Assembly: GCA_949051815.1 (NCBI GenBank)
Contig: CARQVR010000010.1
Coordinates: 5,510 to 69,509 of the forward strand
Source: an uncultured Lachnospiraceae bacterium
Lineage (GTDB): Bacteria > Bacillota > Clostridia > Lachnospirales > Lachnospiraceae
Reading direction: 5' to 3'
DNA: 64,000 bases
A model generated the notes under the pieces. It was not told the origin of the DNA. It searched no databases and saw only the letters and a list, made by a program, of their open reading frames with translations. Positions 26,076-35,159 of this stretch are shown one piece after another (within the stretch, counting starts at the first letter, position 1; each line of letters opens with the position of its first letter). Made by a program: the position numbers and the translations under genes.

Positions 26076-26276
26076 ATGGCAAGCAACAAGACCAATAGAG
26101 TAGAAGTTCCTGAGGCAAAGGCAGCTATGGATCGTTTCAAAACTGAGGTTGCGTCTGAGCTCGGTGTAAACCTGAAAGAGGGTTACAACGGCGACCTGAC
26201 TTCCAAGGAGGCAGGTTCCATCGGCGGTGAGATGGTTCGCAGAATGATCAAGAAGCAGGAAGAGCAGATGAAGTAA
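26076..26276 (+). CDS. Alpha/beta-type small acid-soluble spore protein
   Basis: A 66-residue DNA-binding protein that coats and protects DNA in dormant spores. It holds the family core EVPEAKAAMDRFKTEVASEL, with the GPR protease site at TEVASE, and GGEMVRRMIKK near the end. CGGAGGTGAAAAG precedes the ATG. Its presence shows the host is a spore former. A terminator follows immediately. Confidence 0.96.
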   Translation: MASNKTNRVEVPEAKAAMDRFKTEVASELGVNLKEGYNGDLTSKEAGSIGGEMVRRMIKKQEEQMK

Positions 26277-26293
26277 CAAAAGAGAAACGAAGG

Positions 26294-26327
26294 CGCCCCG
26301 TTTGTGAAGACACAGGCGGGGCGTCTT
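26294..26327 (+). terminator. Terminator of the SASP gene
   Basis: CGCCCCG (26294-26300) pairs with CGGGGCG (26317-26323), with TTTGTG/CACAGG extending the stem. The T-tract is short (TCTTC). Confidence 0.65.
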
Positions 26328-26332
26328 CATGT

Positions 26333-26373
26333 GCTTATCCGCTCTGTCTCTGTTTTAGTCAGAGCGGATAAGC
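26333..26373. repeat. 14-bp perfect hairpin with the ATAAGCAG core
   Basis: GCTTATCCGCTCTG (26333-26346) and CAGAGCGGATAAGC (26360-26373) are exact reverse complements. The ATAAGCAG/CTGCTTAT core is shared with the 322 and 52917 elements. Confidence 0.7.
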
Positions 26374-26381
26374 AGATTCGG

Positions 26382-26536
26382 GGTTACAATCCACACCCAC
26401 GCCGGATTTCGCACTAATTTACGATTATTCAGTGTGAACTGCAACGATGATGCACACAAAATGCCCCAAAACCGGCATTTTGGCGCTGGCTCCGACACCA
26501 TGCAGCAAGTGCATGGTGCGGGTGTGAAAAGTAACG
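26382..26536. repeat. Dispersed repeat, copy A, in the SASP-tig spacer
   Basis: The imperfect outer arms run GGTTACAATCCACACCC (from 26382) to GGGTGTGAAAAGTAAC (to 26535). The 3' part, 26488-26535, reappears reverse-complemented at 52780-52826. It contains GGCTCCGACACCATGCAGC and a small GCAGCAAGTGC hairpin. The 26277-26722 gap holds a terminator, the 26333 hairpin, this element and the tig promoter; no gene. Confidence 0.7.
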
Positions 26537-26590
26537 ATTCGGGATGCCTCTCTCATTCGCGAAAAAGATGTGGCATTTTCAATAACCCTG

Positions 26591-26599
26591 TGCTATAAT
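26591..26599 (+). promoter_or_regulatory. Extended -10 promoter of tig
   Basis: TGCTATAAT followed by GTGTG; weak -35 (TGGCAT). Confidence 0.55.
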
Positions 26600-26722
26600 G
26601 TGTGGGTGACTGTAGCTGGAAGCCCGTATGGGCATTATGATAGATGAAAAGAAAGCAGTCGTGAATGAAAGAAACGGCTGTAAAAGAAGCTGACAGAGGA
26701 TATTGAAGGAGGAACCCATAAC

Positions 26723-28018
26723 ATGAGTTTACAGGTGGAAAAATTAGAGAAGAACATGGCGAAGCTGACGATCGAGACCGGCGTGGAGGAGTTTGAGAAG
26801 GCCATCGAGAAAGCTTATCAGAAGCAGAAGAGCAAAATCAGCATACCGGGTTTTCGTAAGGGCAAGGTGCCCCGCCAGGTGGTGGAGAAAATGTACGGCA
26901 AAGAGGTCTTCTTTGAGGATGCGGCGAACATTCTGATTCCCGACGCTTACGACAAGGCGTTAGAGGAGTGTGAGGAGGAGATCGTTTCTTCCCCGCAGAT
27001 CGAAGTGACCAGGATCGAGGCAGGCAAGCCTTTCGTCTTCACGGCTACGGTTGCGCTCAAGCCGGAGGTGAAACTGGGCAAGTACAAAGGCGTAAAGGTA
27101 GACAAGATTGATACGGCTGTGACCGATGAGGAAGTTGACGCGCAGCTTGAAAAAGAGCGGGAGAACAATGCCAGAAATATCACGGTGGAAGACCGCCCCG
27201 TGAAGGACGGCGATATGACCACGCTGGATTTCGAGGGATTTGTGGACGGCGAGGCTTTTGAGGGCGGCAAGGGAGAAAATTATCCTTTGACCATCGGCTC
27301 CGGCGCGTTCATTCCGGGCTTCGAGGAGCAGCTTGTGGGCGCGAAGATCGGTGAGGAGACCGAGGTGAAAGTGACTTTCCCCGAGGATTATCAGGCGGAG
27401 CACCTGCAGGGTAAGGAAGCGGTCTTTAAATGTACGGTAAAAGAGATTAAGGAGCGGGAACTTCCCGAGTTAAACGACGAGTTCGCAAGCGATGTTTCCG
27501 AGTTTGAGACGCTGGCGGAGTACCGTGAGAATGTAAAGAAAAATCTGGAAGAGCAGAAGATAAAGGATGCTAAGAGGGAGAAGGAAGATGCGGCTGTGAA
27601 GGCAGCGGTGGAGGCTTCCGAGATGGAGATTCCCGAGGCGATGCTTGAGACGCAGCAGAAGCAGATGGTGGATGAGTTTGCGCAGCGGATTACGATGCAG
27701 GGACTTTCCATGGAGCAGTATCTGCAGTTTACAGGCACGAATTACCAGCAGATGATAGAGCAGGTGAAGCCCCAGGCGGAGGAGAGAATCCGTTCCAGAC
27801 TTGTGCTTGAGGCGGTGGCGAAGGCAGAAAAGCTGGAGCCTGCCGAGGAAGAGTACGAGGAAGAGTTAAAGACCATGGCGGAAGTTTACCAGATGGAGAT
27901 TGATAAAGTCAGGGATCTTATGGGAGAACGCGAGAAAAAGGGCATTATGCAGGATCTGGCTGTCAGAAAAGCGGCTGAGTTCATTGCGGCTAATGCCAAA
28001 GAGAGCAAGGCAAAATAG
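26723..28018 (+). CDS. tig: Trigger factor
   Basis: A 431-residue ribosome-associated chaperone and prolyl isomerase. The N-terminal ribosome-binding domain has the signature IPGFRKGKVPRQVVEKMYG. The FKBP-like PPIase domain lies at about residues 150-245 (VEDRPVKDGDMTTLDFEGF, IGSGAFIPGFEEQLVGAKIG). The C-terminal helical arms end AAEFIAANAKESKAK. AAGGAGG precedes the ATG. It leads the tig-clpP-clpX-lon protein quality-control cluster. Confidence 0.96.
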   Translation: MSLQVEKLEKNMAKLTIETGVEEFEKAIEKAYQKQKSKISIPGFRKGKVPRQVVEKMYGKEVFFEDAANILIPDAYDKALEECEEEIVSSPQIEVTRIEAGKPFVFTATVALKPEVKLGKYKGVKVDKIDTAVTDEEVDAQLEKERENNARNITVEDRPVKDGDMTTLDFEGFVDGEAFEGGKGENYPLTIGSGAFIPGFEEQLVGAKIGEETEVKVTFPEDYQAEHLQGKEAVFKCTVKEIKERELPELNDEFASDVSEFETLAEYRENVKKNLEEQKIKDAKREKEDAAVKAAVEASEMEIPEAMLETQQKQMVDEFAQRITMQGLSMEQYLQFTGTNYQQMIEQVKPQAEERIRSRLVLEAVAKAEKLEPAEEEYEEELKTMAEVYQMEIDKVRDLMGEREKKGIMQDLAVRKAAEFIAANAKESKAK

Positions 28019-28086
28019 ACGTAACCGTTCCATGTTAATAGCGGAACTGTTACAGAGAAACGGATTGTTTAACGGAGGTGTAATAC

Positions 28087-28689
28087 ATGGCTTTGATACC
28101 TTATGTCATTGAGCAGACGTCTAAGGGCGAGCGTTCCTACGATATTTATTCCAGACTTTTGAAGGAGAGAATTATCTTTCTGGGCGAGGAGGTAAACGAC
28201 GCGAGCGCCAGCGTGATCGTGGCGCAGCTTCTCTTTCTGGAATCAGAGGATCCGGAAAAGGATATCAACCTTTACATTAACAGCCCCGGCGGTGTGATTA
28301 CCGCAGGTATGGCGATTTACGATACGATGCAGTTTATCAAATGTGATGTGTCCACGGTATGCATCGGCATGGCGGCCAGTATGGGTGCATTCCTTCTGGC
28401 GGGCGGCGCGAAGGGCAAGAGAATGGCTCTGCCCAATGCGGAGATTATGATACACCAGCCGGCAGGCGGCGCACAGGGGCAGGCTACCGAGATCGAGATC
28501 ACGGCGAAGCATATCCTTGCGACGAAAGAAAAGATGGCCAGAATCATGGCGCAGAATACGGGACAGGATTTCGAAGTGATCATGGCTGACACGGAGAGAG
28601 ATAACTGGAAAAGCGCGGAAGAGGCGCTTGCTTACGGACTGATTGACCGCATTATTACCAGTCATGCCAGCACAGAGGGGCAGTCATAG
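28087..28689 (+). CDS. clpP: ATP-dependent Clp protease proteolytic subunit
   Basis: A 200-residue serine protease that assembles into a 14-mer chamber and works with ClpX. It has the full triad: Ser98 in GMAASMGAFLL, His123 in IMIHQPAGG and Asp172 in TERDN. LYINSPGG forms the oxyanion and substrate loop. Starts MALIPYVIEQT behind a GGAGG ribosome binding site. It sits directly between tig and clpX as in most Firmicutes. Confidence 0.97.
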   Translation: MALIPYVIEQTSKGERSYDIYSRLLKERIIFLGEEVNDASASVIVAQLLFLESEDPEKDINLYINSPGGVITAGMAIYDTMQFIKCDVSTVCIGMAASMGAFLLAGGAKGKRMALPNAEIMIHQPAGGAQGQATEIEITAKHILATKEKMARIMAQNTGQDFEVIMADTERDNWKSAEEALAYGLIDRIITSHASTEGQS

Positions 28690-28715
28690 TTTTTTTAGCG
28701 ATGCGGGAATGATTA

Positions 28716-28779
28716 GATTGAAAAGGGATGCCGGTGCACCCGTTTTTCAATCGGTAATTTGTGAAGGAGCATCACAAAT
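28716..28779. repeat. GATTGAAAA structured element before clpX
   Basis: GATTGAAAA (from 28716) pairs with TTTTTCAATC (to 28752), with inner GGG/CCC around GGTGCACC. A second stem is ATTTGTG/CACAAAT (28757-28779). The same two-stem order occurs before gltD (51147) and, in part, gltB (46432). Confidence 0.65.
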
Positions 28780-28807
28780 GCATAAATGCTCCGGAATGAG
28801 GACTAAA

Positions 28808-30067
28808 ATGGCAGGGAAGATTTCTGAGGAAAAAGTAAGATGTTCTTTTTGTAATAAGACGCAGGATCAGGTCAAGAAAATGATCGCCGGTCCCGGCGGC
28901 GTCTATATCTGTGATGAATGCGTGGATATCTGCGCGGATATCATAGAGGAGGAATATGAGGACGAGCCGGAAGTGGAGGAAATGGAAATTAACCTCTTAA
29001 AGCCGGTGGAGATCAAGAGTTTCCTCGACGAATATGTGATCGGTCAGGAAGAGGCCAAAAAGGTGATGGCTGTTTCTGTCTACAATCACTACAAGAGAGT
29101 GATGGCTCCTAAGGACGACGACGATGAGGTAGAGCTGCAGAAAAGCAATATTATCATGATCGGTCCCACAGGTTCCGGTAAGACGTATCTGGCGCAGACG
29201 CTGGCGAAAATCATAAACGTGCCCTTTGCGATTGCGGACGCTACGACTTTGACGGAGGCCGGTTATGTGGGCGAGGATGTGGAGAACATTCTTCTTAAAC
29301 TGATTCAGGCGGCGGATTACGATATTGAACGGGCGCAGTACGGGATTATCTATATCGACGAGATTGACAAGATTACGAAAAAGGGCGAAAACGTGTCCAT
29401 TACCCGAGACGTCTCGGGTGAGGGCGTCCAGCAGGCGCTTTTGAAGATCATCGAGGGAACGGTGGCAAGCGTACCGCCGCAGGGCGGCAGAAAGCATCCG
29501 CATCAGGAGCTTTTGCAGATCGACACGTCAAACATTCTCTTTATCTGCGGCGGCGCTTTTGACGGGCTGGATAAGATTGTCGAGGAGCGTCTGGATCGTC
29601 ATTCCATCGGTTTCAACGCGCAGGTGGCGGAGAAGAGCGGCAAGGAGATCGGCGCGATTTTGAAAGAGGCAACGCCCCAGGATCTCATGAAGTTCGGGCT
29701 GATTCCGGAGTTTATCGGCCGCGTGCCGGTGACGGTGGCTCTGGACGGACTGGATCAGGAAGCGCTTGTCCGTATTCTGAAAGAGCCGAAGAATGCGCTG
29801 ATCAAGCAGTATAAGAAACTCTTCGCATTTGATGAAGTGAAGCTTTCTGTGGAGGACGACGCGGTGGTTGAGATAGCGAAGCTCGCCCATGAAAGAAAGA
29901 CTGGCGCGAGAGGACTGCGGTCTATCGTGGAGAAAGTGATGATGGACGTGATGTACGAGATTCCTTCGGATGACAACATCGCGGAATGTATTCTGACAAA
30001 AAGGGCAGTGGACGGCGAGGAGAAGCCGCTTGTCAGATATCGTGACAGATTATTGCAGGCAAAATAG
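28808..30067 (+). CDS. clpX: ATP-dependent Clp protease ATP-binding subunit
   Basis: A 419-residue AAA+ unfoldase that feeds substrates to ClpP. The N-terminal C4 zinc domain is CSFCNKTQ with CDECVDIC. Walker A is GPTGSGKT and Walker B IIYIDEIDKI. ISRGEG-like and sensor motifs follow (RDVSGEGVQQALLKIIEGT), then GFIPEFIGRVPV-type sensor 2 sequence (GLIPEFIGRVPV) and the pore loop region. The ATG at 28808 is used because GAGG lies 6 nt upstream and the zinc domain starts there; the longer frame runs through the hairpin element. Confidence 0.96.
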   Translation: MAGKISEEKVRCSFCNKTQDQVKKMIAGPGGVYICDECVDICADIIEEEYEDEPEVEEMEINLLKPVEIKSFLDEYVIGQEEAKKVMAVSVYNHYKRVMAPKDDDDEVELQKSNIIMIGPTGSGKTYLAQTLAKIINVPFAIADATTLTEAGYVGEDVENILLKLIQAADYDIERAQYGIIYIDEIDKITKKGENVSITRDVSGEGVQQALLKIIEGTVASVPPQGGRKHPHQELLQIDTSNILFICGGAFDGLDKIVEERLDRHSIGFNAQVAEKSGKEIGAILKEATPQDLMKFGLIPEFIGRVPVTVALDGLDQEALVRILKEPKNALIKQYKKLFAFDEVKLSVEDDAVVEIAKLAHERKTGARGLRSIVEKVMMDVMYEIPSDDNIAECILTKRAVDGEEKPLVRYRDRLLQAK

Positions 30068-30201
30068 CAAATCGGGCAAGACCGCTTGGGAGGACTGCTT
30101 CGCAGCCCAGGTCGGATGAGCCGAAACAAATGAGCGTCGCCAGAACCTTGGCGGCGTTTCTGACTCGATAGGAATCTGTGTCGGCGTTTGCGCCCGATTT
30201 G
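30068..30201. repeat. Structured clpX-lon spacer element
   Basis: CAAATCGGGC (30068-30077) pairs perfectly with GCCCGATTTG (30192-30201). Inside are GACTGCTTCGCAGCCC (shared with the etfB-etfA spacer) and GTCGCCAGAACCTTGGCGGC. It fills the whole spacer up to the lon ribosome binding site. Confidence 0.65.
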
Positions 30202-30221
30202 TGATAAGCAGAGGTAATTTT

Positions 30222-32621
30222 ATGGATAACTGGAATCAAATGGAGAACGAAAAGGGAGAAGTGAGCGCGATTTCTCTTTTTCAGGAGGATACCCTTCCTG
30301 CGGTGACGCTTCGGGGGCTTACGATTCTGCCGGGCATGGTGATTCACTTTGATCTGAGCAGAGCAGCGTCCATGGCTGCCGTAGAGCAGGCGATGCTTGG
30401 AGACCAGCGGCTTCTTGTGGTGAGCCAGAAAGATCCCGCCAGGGAAAATCCGGGGATGGAAGATATCTATGACGTGGGAACTGTTACATTGATCAAACAG
30501 GTCAGTAAACTTCCCGAACATATTTTGCGTGTGCTGGTGGAGGGTGTTTCCAGAGCGCGCATTCGCGGGCTTTCCGAGACGGCAAACGGATTAGTGACAC
30601 AAGTGTCGTATGAGGGGGACGACCGGACCGGTCTCGACGACATATCGGCGGAAGCTATGACCAGAACAGTCAAGGAGGCGCTGGAAGCATACGGCGCCTG
30701 TTTTCCCAAGGTGGGGAAGGCAGTGCAGGATCAGATTGAGGAGGGCATGGAACTTGGCAGGCTCCTGGACAGTATTACCATCAATCTGCCGCTTGGGGTG
30801 TCCGATAAGCAGAAGATACTGAGCGCCATATCGGTGCGGGAGCGGTTTTCCATTCTGACGGGGATGCTGACCAGAGAGGCGGAGGTCATCCGCATTAAGA
30901 ACGATCTGGCGAAGAATATCAGGCAGCGCATTGATAAGAACCAGCGGGACTATATTCTGCGGGAACAGATGCAGTATATTAAGGAGGAGCTGGGAGAAAA
31001 CAATACGGACTCCGATGTGGAGCAGTTTCTGGCGGAGGCGGAGAAGCTGAAAGCGAAGCCAGAGGTGAAGGAGAAAATCCGCAAGGAGATCAAACGGTAT
31101 AAAAATGTGTCGGGCAGCGGTTCGGAGAGCGCGGTGGAACGCGCTTATATCGAAACGCTTCTGGAGCTTCCCTGGGATAAAGCGTCCAGAGACAGCAAAG
31201 ATCTGGAAGGCGCGGAAAAAATCTTAGACGACCAGCATTACGGGCTGGAAAAGGTGAAGGAACGGATGCTGGAATTTCTTGCCGTCAGGATGCTTACCGG
31301 CAAGGCGGGGAGCCAGATCATCTGTCTGGTGGGACCGCCCGGTACGGGAAAGACCTCTGTGGCCAGAAGTGTGGCGGAGGCGCTTAAGAAGAAGTATGTG
31401 AGGATCTGTCTCGGCGGCGTGCGCGACGAGGCGGAAATCAGAGGCCACCGCAAAACCTATGTGGGAGCCATGCCGGGCCGTATTGTGGCGGCCATCAGGC
31501 AGGCGGGGGTGAAAAATCCGCTGATGCTCTTAGATGAGATTGACAAGCTGGGCAGCGATTATAAGGGGGATCCGGCGTCCGCGCTTTTGGAGGTACTGGA
31601 CGCGGAGCAGAACCGCGCGTTCAGGGATCACTATGTGGAGATTCCCATTGACCTGTCGGAGGTGCTCTTTATCGCTACGGCGAACAGCCGTGACGGCATA
31701 CCGCGTCCGCTTCTTGACCGCATGGAAATCATCGAGGTGAACAGCTACACCGCCAATGAAAAGTTCCATATCGCCAGAGAACATCTGGTGAAGAAAGCGT
31801 TTGGGAAGAACGGTATCAGGAAGGGTGAGATTGTCTTTTCCGACGAGGCGATCCGGGATATTGTGCGGTTCTATACGAGAGAGGCGGGTGTCAGAGGGTT
31901 AGAGCGTCAGATCGGCGCAGTCTGCCGGAAAGAGGCAAGAGCGATCTTTGAACGACGGAGACAGAAATTGACTGAGGAGGTTTACATCACGCCTGAGAAT
32001 CTGGAACATTATCTGGGGAAACCGAAGTACCGGCAGGATAAAATCAACGAAAAGCCGGAGGTCGGTGTTGTCAGGGGTCTCGCGTGGACCAGCGTGGGAG
32101 GGGATACCCTCCAGATCGAGGTTAATGTCATGCCTGGGGAAGGGAAGATTGACTTAACTGGTCAGATGGGAGACGTGATGAAAGAATCCGCGCGGACGGC
32201 GCTGAGCTATGTGCGCTCTGTCAGCGGAAAGTATCAGGTGGCGGAAAACTTTTATAAAAAGAAGGATTTTCATATTCATATTCCGGAGGGGGCGGTGCCA
32301 AAGGACGGCCCTTCCGCAGGAATCACCATGGCGACGGCGCTTCTGTCGGCAGTGACGCATACGCCCGTGCGTGCGGATCTGGCAATGACCGGAGAAGTCA
32401 CTTTGCGGGGCAGGGTACTGCCCATCGGCGGATTGAAGGAAAAGATACTGGCGGCTAAGATGGCGGAGGTCAAAACCGTCCTTGTACCGAAGGAAAACGA
32501 GAAAGATATCGAGGAGATTTCAGACGAGATCAGGGAAGGGCTGGAGATCGTATTCGTGGAGACGATGGAGGAAGTGGCCGGCCGTGCTTTGCTGACACAG
32601 AAGGAGACGCCCGCCAGATGA
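30222..32621 (+). CDS. lon: ATP-dependent protease La (LonA)
   Basis: A 799-residue AAA+ serine protease that degrades damaged and regulatory proteins in the cytosol. The N-terminal LON domain starts near LPAVTLRGLTILPGMVIHFD. Walker A is GPPGTGKT (about residue 370), and GGVRDEAEIRGHRKTYVGAM follows. The catalytic Ser698 is in KDGPSAGIT and Lys739 in GGLKEKILAA. The ATG at 30222 follows AGAGGT; the upstream GTG lies in the spacer element. The gene order clpX-lon-ysxC is conserved in Firmicutes. Confidence 0.97.
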   Translation: MDNWNQMENEKGEVSAISLFQEDTLPAVTLRGLTILPGMVIHFDLSRAASMAAVEQAMLGDQRLLVVSQKDPARENPGMEDIYDVGTVTLIKQVSKLPEHILRVLVEGVSRARIRGLSETANGLVTQVSYEGDDRTGLDDISAEAMTRTVKEALEAYGACFPKVGKAVQDQIEEGMELGRLLDSITINLPLGVSDKQKILSAISVRERFSILTGMLTREAEVIRIKNDLAKNIRQRIDKNQRDYILREQMQYIKEELGENNTDSDVEQFLAEAEKLKAKPEVKEKIRKEIKRYKNVSGSGSESAVERAYIETLLELPWDKASRDSKDLEGAEKILDDQHYGLEKVKERMLEFLAVRMLTGKAGSQIICLVGPPGTGKTSVARSVAEALKKKYVRICLGGVRDEAEIRGHRKTYVGAMPGRIVAAIRQAGVKNPLMLLDEIDKLGSDYKGDPASALLEVLDAEQNRAFRDHYVEIPIDLSEVLFIATANSRDGIPRPLLDRMEIIEVNSYTANEKFHIAREHLVKKAFGKNGIRKGEIVFSDEAIRDIVRFYTREAGVRGLERQIGAVCRKEARAIFERRRQKLTEEVYITPENLEHYLGKPKYRQDKINEKPEVGVVRGLAWTSVGGDTLQIEVNVMPGEGKIDLTGQMGDVMKESARTALSYVRSVSGKYQVAENFYKKKDFHIHIPEGAVPKDGPSAGITMATALLSAVTHTPVRADLAMTGEVTLRGRVLPIGGLKEKILAAKMAEVKTVLVPKENEKDIEEISDEIREGLEIVFVETMEEVAGRALLTQKETPAR

Positions 32622-32687
32622 GAAAATGCCGCGCGGCGTATGCGCATATGATGCGGGATAGCGCCGGAGCAGAGGAGAAAAGGAAAA

Positions 32688-33284
32688 ATGGTAATCAGAA
32701 ATGTAAATTTGGAGACAGTGTGCGGAATTACCAGCAGGCTTCCCGATCATACGCTGCCGGAATTTGCTTTTGCCGGTAAGAGCAACGTGGGGAAGTCTTC
32801 CCTTATTAACGGCCTGATGAACCGGAAATCGCTGGCACGCACCAGTTCCTCGCCGGGAAAGACGCAGACCATCAATTACTATAATATCAACAACGAGATG
32901 TATTTTGTGGATCTGCCCGGTTACGGCTACGCTACCGCCAATGAAAAGGTGAAGGCGCAGTGGGGAAAGCTGATTGAGGACTATCTGCATCAGTCAAAGC
33001 AGATCCGTGCCGTGTTTCTTCTGGTGGATATCAGACATGCGCCCTCGGAGAATGACCGGATTATGTATGACTGGATTCTGGATCGGGGATATCAGCCTGT
33101 TATCATTGCCACAAAACTGGATAAGATTAAGAGAAGTCAGGTGGCAAAGCAGTTGAAACTTATTTGTGACACACTTGACGTAGTAGATGACACGATTGTC
33201 ATAGCTTATTCTTCACTGAATAAGCAGGGAAGGGAAGAGATATACGAACTGTTAGACGGTATGACAGGGAATACGGAAGTGTAG
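32688..33284 (+). CDS. ysxC: Ribosome biogenesis GTP-binding protein YsxC/EngB
   Basis: A 198-residue GTPase needed for 50S subunit assembly. It has the P-loop GKSNVGKSSLING (G1), a TSSSPGKTQTINYY switch I region (G2), DLPGYGYA (G3), TKLDKIKRSQ (G4) and SSLNKQG (G5). AGGAGAAAAGG precedes the ATG. It directly follows lon, the usual arrangement. Confidence 0.96.
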   Translation: MVIRNVNLETVCGITSRLPDHTLPEFAFAGKSNVGKSSLINGLMNRKSLARTSSSPGKTQTINYYNINNEMYFVDLPGYGYATANEKVKAQWGKLIEDYLHQSKQIRAVFLLVDIRHAPSENDRIMYDWILDRGYQPVIIATKLDKIKRSQVAKQLKLICDTLDVVDDTIVIAYSSLNKQGREEIYELLDGMTGNTEV

Positions 33285-33347
33285 AGGGCGCAGGATTACG
33301 AAGGACACGGGAATCGGAATACAAAGAGGAGGATCCGGAGGAGGCCT

Positions 33348-34643
33348 ATGAGAAGAGCTTTGAAACTTTATCTGAAAGTGACCATGAATCTGTTTACCGC
33401 GCTGGCGGTGGTGCTTTTGTGTATTTTTCTTCTTCCGCGATGTATCTGGTTCTTTATGCCTTTTATCCTGGGCTGGCTCATTTCACTGATCGCGTCTCCC
33501 GTGGTGCGTTTTTTTGAGGAGCGGCTGAAAGTGAAGCGGAAAGCCATGTCGGCGGTGGTGATTGTGGCTGTTCTGGCAGTGGTGGTGCTTCTGGTCTATC
33601 TGCTGATTGTGAAGCTGATCAGAGAGGGCGTTACCTTTATTAACGAGCTGCCTGATATCTGGAATACCATTCTGGCAGAGCTTGGCAAGGTGGGGGCAAA
33701 CCTGCAGGGCGTCTACGACAGGATGCCGGCGGATATGCAGACCACAATTGATCATATAATTTTGGAAATGGGGAATTATATGAGCAATATGATGGGGAAG
33801 CTCGAGCTGCCTTCTTTTGAGGCGGTGGGAAATGCGGCGAGGCAAATCCCGGATATTTTCCTTGCCGTGGTGATGTGTCTGCTCTCCGCTTACTTTTTTG
33901 TGGCGGATAAGGGGTATATGGCATCAGCGGCGGAGAAGTTTATCCCGGCTACGGTGCGGTATCATCTGGATATCATCCGCAGGAGTTTCCGGAATGCTGT
34001 CGGGGGGTATTTCAAGGCGCAGTTTAAGATTGAGTGCTGGATTTATATACTGCTGGTGATCGGACTGATGATCCTGGGCGTGGATTACGCTTTTCTGGTT
34101 GCTTTTGGCATCGCTGTCTTAGACTTCCTTCCGGTATTCGGCACGGGTACGGTGATGGTTCCGTGGGCAGTCATTGAGTTGTTGTCGGAAAACTACCGGA
34201 TGATGTTCGGTCTGATTGCCATATGGCTGATCGGGCAGCTTGTGCGGCAGGTCATCCAGCCGAAGATTGTGGGTGACTCTATCGGAATGGACGCCATACC
34301 GACTCTGTTTTTACTTTACATCGGATATCGCGTGGCGGGCGTGCTTGGAATGATTCTGGCAGTCCCTGTGGGCATTATTGTGGTCAATCTTTATGAGGAG
34401 GGCGCGTTTGACACGACCAGACAGAGTCTGCGGATTCTGGTGGCCGGATTTAACCATTTCCGGAAGATCAGACCCGATGATATGGCAGTCGTGGAGGCAT
34501 ACGAGAGAGAGACAAAAGATATTTACCAAAAAGGGACGAAGCAGGATAAAGCGGCCAGAGAACAGATGCAGGAGGCATCCAGGATCAGGCTGGAAGAGCC
34601 GCTTATTATTAAAAAGTTTAAGGATAAGAAAAATAATAAGTAG
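33348..34643 (+). CDS. ytvI: Sporulation integral membrane protein YtvI (AI-2E transporter fold)
   Basis: A 431-residue polytopic membrane protein with about eight helices. The family pattern is visible: FMPFILGWLISLIASPVVRF near the start, DFLPVFGTGTVMVPWAV, and QPKIVGDSIGMDAIPTLFLL near the end. A long extracytoplasmic region lies at about residues 95-165. The C-terminal 80 residues are charged and cytoplasmic. YtvI members belong to the UPF0118/AI-2E exporter family and are linked to sporulation. It has a GGAGG ribosome binding site and VanZ and DUF308 genes closely downstream. Confidence 0.85.
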   Translation: MRRALKLYLKVTMNLFTALAVVLLCIFLLPRCIWFFMPFILGWLISLIASPVVRFFEERLKVKRKAMSAVVIVAVLAVVVLLVYLLIVKLIREGVTFINELPDIWNTILAELGKVGANLQGVYDRMPADMQTTIDHIILEMGNYMSNMMGKLELPSFEAVGNAARQIPDIFLAVVMCLLSAYFFVADKGYMASAAEKFIPATVRYHLDIIRRSFRNAVGGYFKAQFKIECWIYILLVIGLMILGVDYAFLVAFGIAVLDFLPVFGTGTVMVPWAVIELLSENYRMMFGLIAIWLIGQLVRQVIQPKIVGDSIGMDAIPTLFLLYIGYRVAGVLGMILAVPVGIIVVNLYEEGAFDTTRQSLRILVAGFNHFRKIRPDDMAVVEAYERETKDIYQKGTKQDKAAREQMQEASRIRLEEPLIIKKFKDKKNNK

Positions 34644-34661
34644 ACGGCGGGGAGATCGCGC

Positions 34662-35159
34662 GTGCAAAAAAGAACCTGGTGGAAACTCTTTTTTGCTATC
34701 TACATTTTAGTTGTCATAAAAGTTATCATCTTCAAATATCCCTGTGAGAAGCTTCTGATGATTGCGGCTGCGTGGCGCAGGGACGTTATATTTGAGGGAT
34801 TGGGTACGGCGAATTTTGAGCCTTTTAAAACAATAAAAATGTATATAGACTACTCTTATAAGCTGAACAGTGTGGAAAATCTGGCGGGCAATCTGCTGGT
34901 GTTTGTACCCTTCGGGTTTCTCTTTCCCTATGTGGCAAAGGAGGGGGAGCGCTTTTTTGTGATGCTTTTAAACGCCTTTGTGTTCGTGCTGGGGATCGAA
35001 ATGTTTCAGCTTTTCAGCGCTTTCGGCGCTTTTGATGTGGATGATATTTTACTAAACTGTGTCGGCGCGTGTCTCGGCTTTGGCAGTTACCGTCTGATAC
35101 AGCATTGGAGAAGAAAGAGAAAGGGGCTTAGTGATGGAAAGTTTACTGAAAAAGATTAA
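34662..35159 (+). CDS. VanZ-like membrane protein
   Basis: A 165-residue protein with about four or five membrane helices. The VanZ pattern NLLVFVPFGFLFPYV, then GIEMFQLFSAFGAFDVDDILLNCVGACLGF, is present. The start is a GTG behind GGGGAGAT, 18 bp after the ytvI stop. VanZ confers low-level teicoplanin resistance in enterococci; here it is a general envelope protein of unknown role. Its end overlaps the next gene. Confidence 0.88.
   Translation: MQKRTWWKLFFAIYILVVIKVIIFKYPCEKLLMIAAAWRRDVIFEGLGTANFEPFKTIKMYIDYSYKLNSVENLAGNLLVFVPFGFLFPYVAKEGERFFVMLLNAFVFVLGIEMFQLFSAFGAFDVDDILLNCVGACLGFGSYRLIQHWRRKRKGLSDGKFTEKD

Noticed and set aside
34662..35159. A vancomycin or teicoplanin resistance locus
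   Set aside because: Only a VanZ-like membrane protein is present; there are no vanH, vanA, vanX or vanRS genes.
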